From positions 1,426,001 through 1,490,000 of the forward strand of contig NZ_JAFDOE010000001.1 of assembly GCF_018342065.1 (NCBI RefSeq): a stretch of DNA of 64,000 bases, given 5' to 3'. This stretch comes from Citrobacter sp. FP75 (GTDB taxonomy: Bacteria > Pseudomonadota > Gammaproteobacteria > Enterobacterales > Enterobacteriaceae). Made by a program: the position numbers and the translations under genes. Under the pieces are notes generated by a model, which saw only the letters and a list, made by a program, of their open reading frames with translations, made no database searches and was not told the origin of the DNA. Position 1 is the first letter of the stretch. The number at the start of each line of letters is the position of its first letter. Below are positions 57,712-64,000 of the stretch, in pieces.

Positions 57712-58533
57712 ATGCATAAAACCATTGCGGTATTACTGGGTTCTATTTGTCTTTCTCCTGTCATTGCGCATGCGGATCGGCCAGCAACGCCCGGCACTGA
57801 GGCTGAAGACATTAAAACGCTCTTTTTTGGCCATGACGATCGTGTACAAATTCCGGATCCGACCCAATCCCCCTGGGACGCTATCGGGCAGCTGGAAACC
57901 GCCAGCGGTAACCTGTGTACGGCTACGCTCATTTCGCCGCGCCTGGCCCTGACCGCTGGACACTGTCTATTAACGCCCCCTAAGGGCAAACCAGATAAAG
58001 CTGTTGCACTGCGCTTTGTGTCAAAAAAAGGCGTCTGGCGCTATGAAATCCACGGCATTGAGGGACGGGTTGACCCTTCACTTGGCAAGCGTTTAAAAGC
58101 GGATGGCGATGGCTGGATTGTGCCCCCTTCAGCGGCACCGTGGGATTTTGGTCTGGTGGTGTTGCGTTACCCGCCGTCAGGAATTACGCCGCTTCCCTTA
58201 TATGAAGGCGATAAAGCCGCGTTAACCGCAGCGCTGAAAGCAGCAGATCGCAAAGTAACCCAGTCAGGCTACCCGGAAGACCACCTTGACGACCTGTATA
58301 CGCATCAGGATTGTGTGGTGACTGGCTGGGCGCAAAACACCGTCATGTCCCACCAGTGCGACACGCTCCCTGGCGACAGCGGCTCTCCACTGATGTTAAA
58401 GACAGATTCGGGCTGGCAATTGATCGGCGTGCAAAGCTCCGCTCCGGCGGCTAAAGATCGTTGGCGGGCCGATAACCGCGCCATTTCAGTGACCGGTTTT
58501 CGCGATAAACTGGAAGCCTTAGCGAAGGGATAA
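57712..58533 (+). CDS. ydgD: Periplasmic trypsin-like serine protease YdgD
   Basis: 273 residues, same as E. coli YdgD. Signal peptide to about residue 22 (SPVIAHA), then a chymotrypsin-fold domain with the triad His ([10 protein letters not shown]), Asp ([12 protein letters not shown]) and Ser ([10 protein letters not shown]). Four further Cys could form disulphides (NLCTATL...[13 protein letters not shown]...HQCDTLP). Substrate unknown; related to the V8/trypsin group. Follows ydgU by 100 nt. Confidence 0.93.
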   Translation: MHKTIAVLLGSICLSPVIAHADRPATPGTEAEDIKTLFFGHDDRVQIPDPTQSPWDAIGQLETASGNLCTATLISPRLALTAGHCLLTPPKGKPDKAVALRFVSKKGVWRYEIHGIEGRVDPSLGKRLKADGDGWIVPPSAAPWDFGLVVLRYPPSGITPLPLYEGDKAALTAALKAADRKVTQSGYPEDHLDDLYTHQDCVVTGWAQNTVMSHQCDTLPGDSGSPLMLKTDSGWQLIGVQSSAPAAKDRWRADNRAISVTGFRDKLEALAKG

Positions 58534-58567
58534 CAACATGCTGCCCGCGAATGCAGGCAGCGTTATA

Positions 58568-58897
58568 TCAGGCGAGTTTAATCATGATCATGCCGGCCAA
58601 CAGCAATACGACGCCGATCCAACCTTTATTATTCAGGCGCTGACCAAAAAGCACCCAGCCTGCGGCCAACGTGGCGGCAATCCCGAATCCCCCCCACAAG
58701 GCATAAGCCACGGAAAGGTCAATGCCTTTTACCGCCTGGGACAGCGCACTGAACGCTGCCAGCACAGCGACCAATGACAGCACACCATAGGCTTTACGGC
58801 GAAAACCATCGGAAAATTTCAAGAAGACGTTAGCGACAATTTCCAGCACGATGGCCATACCCAGCCAGGCACCGTGAACCCACTCAAACTGCTGCAT
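58568..58897 (-). CDS. mdtI: Spermidine exporter subunit MdtI
   Basis: 109 residues, four helices, small multidrug resistance family. MdtI and MdtJ form the spermidine-export dimer. Conserved Glu in helix 1 region ([19 protein letters not shown]) and the [17 protein letters not shown]-like block here as [17 protein letters not shown]. The start overlaps the end of mdtJ by 14 nt. Confidence 0.93.
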   Translation of the reverse strand: MQQFEWVHGAWLGMAIVLEIVANVFLKFSDGFRRKAYGVLSLVAVLAAFSALSQAVKGIDLSVAYALWGGFGIAATLAAGWVLFGQRLNNKGWIGVVLLLAGMIMIKLA

Positions 58898-59246
58898 GGG
58901 TCACCTCCCTCCTCGGTTTTGCGGGCTTTCGCGTGCCAGATTTAATCAGCACAATACCGAACACCAGCGAGACTAATCCCGCCACTTTCATCACCGACAA
59001 GGTTTCGTCAAATAACAGCACGCTAAACAGCGTAATAAATAAAATACCGATGCCTTCCCATAACGCGTAAGCCACGCCGAGGGCGATTTTTTTAACGGCA
59101 AAACTGAGAAAAATATACGATAAGGCGATCATTACCAGCATTAAAATAAAGCCTGTATTACCATGGCCTACGCTTGCCCATTTCATCGACAGCGTGCCTG
59201 TAATTTCAGCCGCAATGGCCAGACCTAATAAAATCCAGTAAAACAT
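58884..59246 (-). CDS. mdtJ: Spermidine exporter subunit MdtJ
   Basis: 120 residues, one fewer than I recall for E. coli. SMR-family: Glu in [16 protein letters not shown], and [19 protein letters not shown]. Ends with a basic tail ([15 protein letters not shown]). First gene of mdtJI; transcribed away from tqsA. Confidence 0.93.
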   Translation of the reverse strand: MFYWILLGLAIAAEITGTLSMKWASVGHGNTGFILMLVMIALSYIFLSFAVKKIALGVAYALWEGIGILFITLFSVLLFDETLSVMKVAGLVSLVFGIVLIKSGTRKPAKPRREVTHAAV

Positions 59247-59663
59247 GATGCTTCTCCTGCTTGAGAATATAGTCCTTTGGGCTTACTGCATGCAGCAAAC
59301 CAAAAAATAAAATCAGATAGCTCGGCGCGTAACGCCAGCTCAGGCAGAAGAAAGGACTAAAGCGCGTTGCGCCAGAGTTGCTCACCTGCAAGCAGGAAAG
59401 TAGAGGAGGTACGGAGAAGTGTGGGTAAACGCAAAAACATCCTGAACGTATTGTCCATAATATTACAATTATCCGCAGTGTTGCTTCTCGTCATCGCGGA
59501 TGATAATTGTCCTCGGTAGTTATACACACGTAATTTGTATCATAGGTTCAACGCGAACTCAAAAACTTTGCACTTCTTTACCCTATCTGTTTGATTTTTG
59601 TTATAACCCTTCGACGCAAATCACACTATTATCCAGATTCAGGATAACTATTCAGGAATAAAC
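59247..59663. other. Divergent promoter region mdtJ / tqsA
   Basis: 417 nt without a recognisable gene. It must hold both promoters. It is moderately AT-rich; I see no clear terminator, repeat or sRNA signal. Confidence 0.5.
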
Positions 59664-60698
59664 ATGGCGAAACCGATCATCACGCTTAGCGGTCTAAAAT
59701 TAGTCATTATGTTGGGTATGCTGGTGATCATTTTAACCGGCATCCGCGTCGCGGCCGACATCGTCGTACCCTTTATTCTGGCGTTATTTATTGCCGTGGT
59801 GCTTAGCCCTGTGGTCCAGCGGATGGTCAAACTTCGCATTCCACGAGTATTCGCAGTGTCATTACTGGTTGTTATTATTGTGATGCTAATGGTGCTGCTT
59901 TTAGCGTATTTAGGGACATCCTTAAATGAATTAGCCAGAACGCTGCCGCAATATCGTTCTTCGCTGGTGATCCCGCTGAAAAACATTGAACCGTGGCTGC
60001 AGCGCGCGGGAATTGGCGTTTCTGTCGATGAACTCGTTAAATATATCGACCCTAACGCAGCAATGACGCTGGTGACCAATTTACTGACGCAATTGTCCAA
60101 TGCCATGTCATCGATTTTTTTACTGCTGCTGACTGTGGTGTTTATGCTGCTGGAGGTCCCGCAGTTACCCAGTAAACTGAAACAGATGATGAGCCGACCG
60201 GCTGAGGGAATGGCGGCAATTCAACGTGCAATCGACAGCGTGTCACACTACCTGGTGCTCAAAACGGCCATCAGCATCGTCACAGGACTGGTCGCCTGGG
60301 GCATGCTTGCTGCACTGGATGTCCGCTTTGCTTTTGTCTGGGGCCTGCTGGCCTTCGCGCTGAACTATATTCCTAACATCGGCTCCGTGTTGGCGGCAAT
60401 CCCCCCTATTGCGCAGGTACTGGTGTTTAGCGGATTTTACGACGCCCTGGTGGTGCTGGCGGGCTATCTGGCGATTAACCTGGTATTCGGTAATATTCTT
60501 GAACCACGCATCATGGGGCGCGGACTAGGATTGTCTACGCTGGTGGTGTTTCTGTCGTTGATCTTCTGGGGCTGGCTGCTGGGACCGGTAGGCATGCTGC
60601 TTTCCGTGCCGCTCACCATCATCGTTAAAATTGCGCTCGAACAAACCGAGGGTGGCCAAAGCATTGCCATTTTGCTGAGCGATCTCAACAAGGCGTGA
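59664..60698 (+). CDS. tqsA: Autoinducer-2 exporter TqsA
   Basis: 344 residues, the E. coli length. AI-2E family, about eight helices; exports AI-2 and affects biofilm and motility. Conserved [20 protein letters not shown] near the start, [20 protein letters not shown] and [19 protein letters not shown] near the end. Convergent with pntB over a strong hairpin. Confidence 0.94.
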   Translation: MAKPIITLSGLKLVIMLGMLVIILTGIRVAADIVVPFILALFIAVVLSPVVQRMVKLRIPRVFAVSLLVVIIVMLMVLLLAYLGTSLNELARTLPQYRSSLVIPLKNIEPWLQRAGIGVSVDELVKYIDPNAAMTLVTNLLTQLSNAMSSIFLLLLTVVFMLLEVPQLPSKLKQMMSRPAEGMAAIQRAIDSVSHYLVLKTAISIVTGLVAWGMLAALDVRFAFVWGLLAFALNYIPNIGSVLAAIPPIAQVLVFSGFYDALVVLAGYLAINLVFGNILEPRIMGRGLGLSTLVVFLSLIFWGWLLGPVGMLLSVPLTIIVKIALEQTEGGQSIAILLSDLNKA

Positions 60699-60704
60699 AA
60701 TAAA

Positions 60705-60728
60705 AAACGGCCTCCGCAGAGGCCGTTT
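60705..60728. terminator. Bidirectional terminator between tqsA and pntB
   Basis: AAACGGCCTC (60705-60714) pairs perfectly with GAGGCCGTTT (60719-60728), loop CGCA. T-rich/A-rich flanks on both sides suit both convergent genes. Confidence 0.9.
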
Positions 60729-60744
60729 CGCTTTTAGCTGACGA

Positions 60745-62136
<1,392 letters not shown>

Positions 62137-62143
62137 CTACCCC

Positions 62144-64000
<1,857 letters not shown>

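Overview
The window looks like an enterobacterial chromosome. From about 17.3 kb to the right end the gene order follows the Escherichia coli K-12 tam-to-pntA segment almost gene for gene, with protein lengths that match E. coli orthologues as I remember them. The sequences diverge enough to suggest a close relative. Citrobacter is my best guess and Salmonella a weaker one; species cannot be fixed without a search.

Left part, 1-16.6 kb (accessory). At the left edge lies the 5' part of a large animal-type haem peroxidase gene on the minus strand. After a 1-kb AT-rich gap comes a five-gene chaperone-usher fimbrial operon (pilin, chaperone, usher, large adhesin-like subunit, second chaperone). 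It is followed by a ToxR/CadC-like membrane regulator and a FidL-like membrane protein, probably its dedicated control pair. From 9318 to 16486 there is a candidate 7.17-kb mobile unit. It has an ISNCY/IS1202-type transposase at one end and matching inverted repeats at both ends, and it encloses arsH, arsR-arsB-arsC and a sulP-usp pair. An ArsR-type operator palindrome lies between arsH and arsR.

Middle part, 16.6-35 kb (core). This holds an acetyltransferase, tam, a GFA-family protein, yneE, uxaB, another acetyltransferase, yneG, glsA2, sad with its LysR regulator yneJ, sotB, marC, the marRAB operon with a well-preserved marO control region, eamA and ydeE. Next come the 31-residue mgtS gene behind a good PhoP box, the probable sRNA mgrR, dgcZ and dcp.

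Right part, 35-64 kb (core). ydfG, rspR, ydfZ, ydfI, an intact ydfJ, rspB and rspA follow, with no Qin prophage between ydfJ and rspB. Then ynfA, ynfB, speG, ynfC, ynfD and a DMSO-reductase-like operon (ynfF-ynfG-ynfH-dmsD) whose catalytic gene ynfF is frameshifted. After it come clcB, bioD2, mlc, ynfL, ynfM, an M32 carboxypeptidase, asr with an RstA-box-like site, ydgU, ydgD, mdtJI, tqsA and pntAB.

How the genes work together: arsRBC with arsH form an arsenic-responsive unit. marRAB controls multidrug and stress tolerance. ynfFGH-dmsD would form an anaerobic Tat-exported reductase, but without a working catalytic subunit it probably does not function. mgtS and mgrR belong to the Mg2+/PhoPQ response, and asr to acid/RstA control. 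Functional calls rest on remembered family features and visible motifs; no database search was run.
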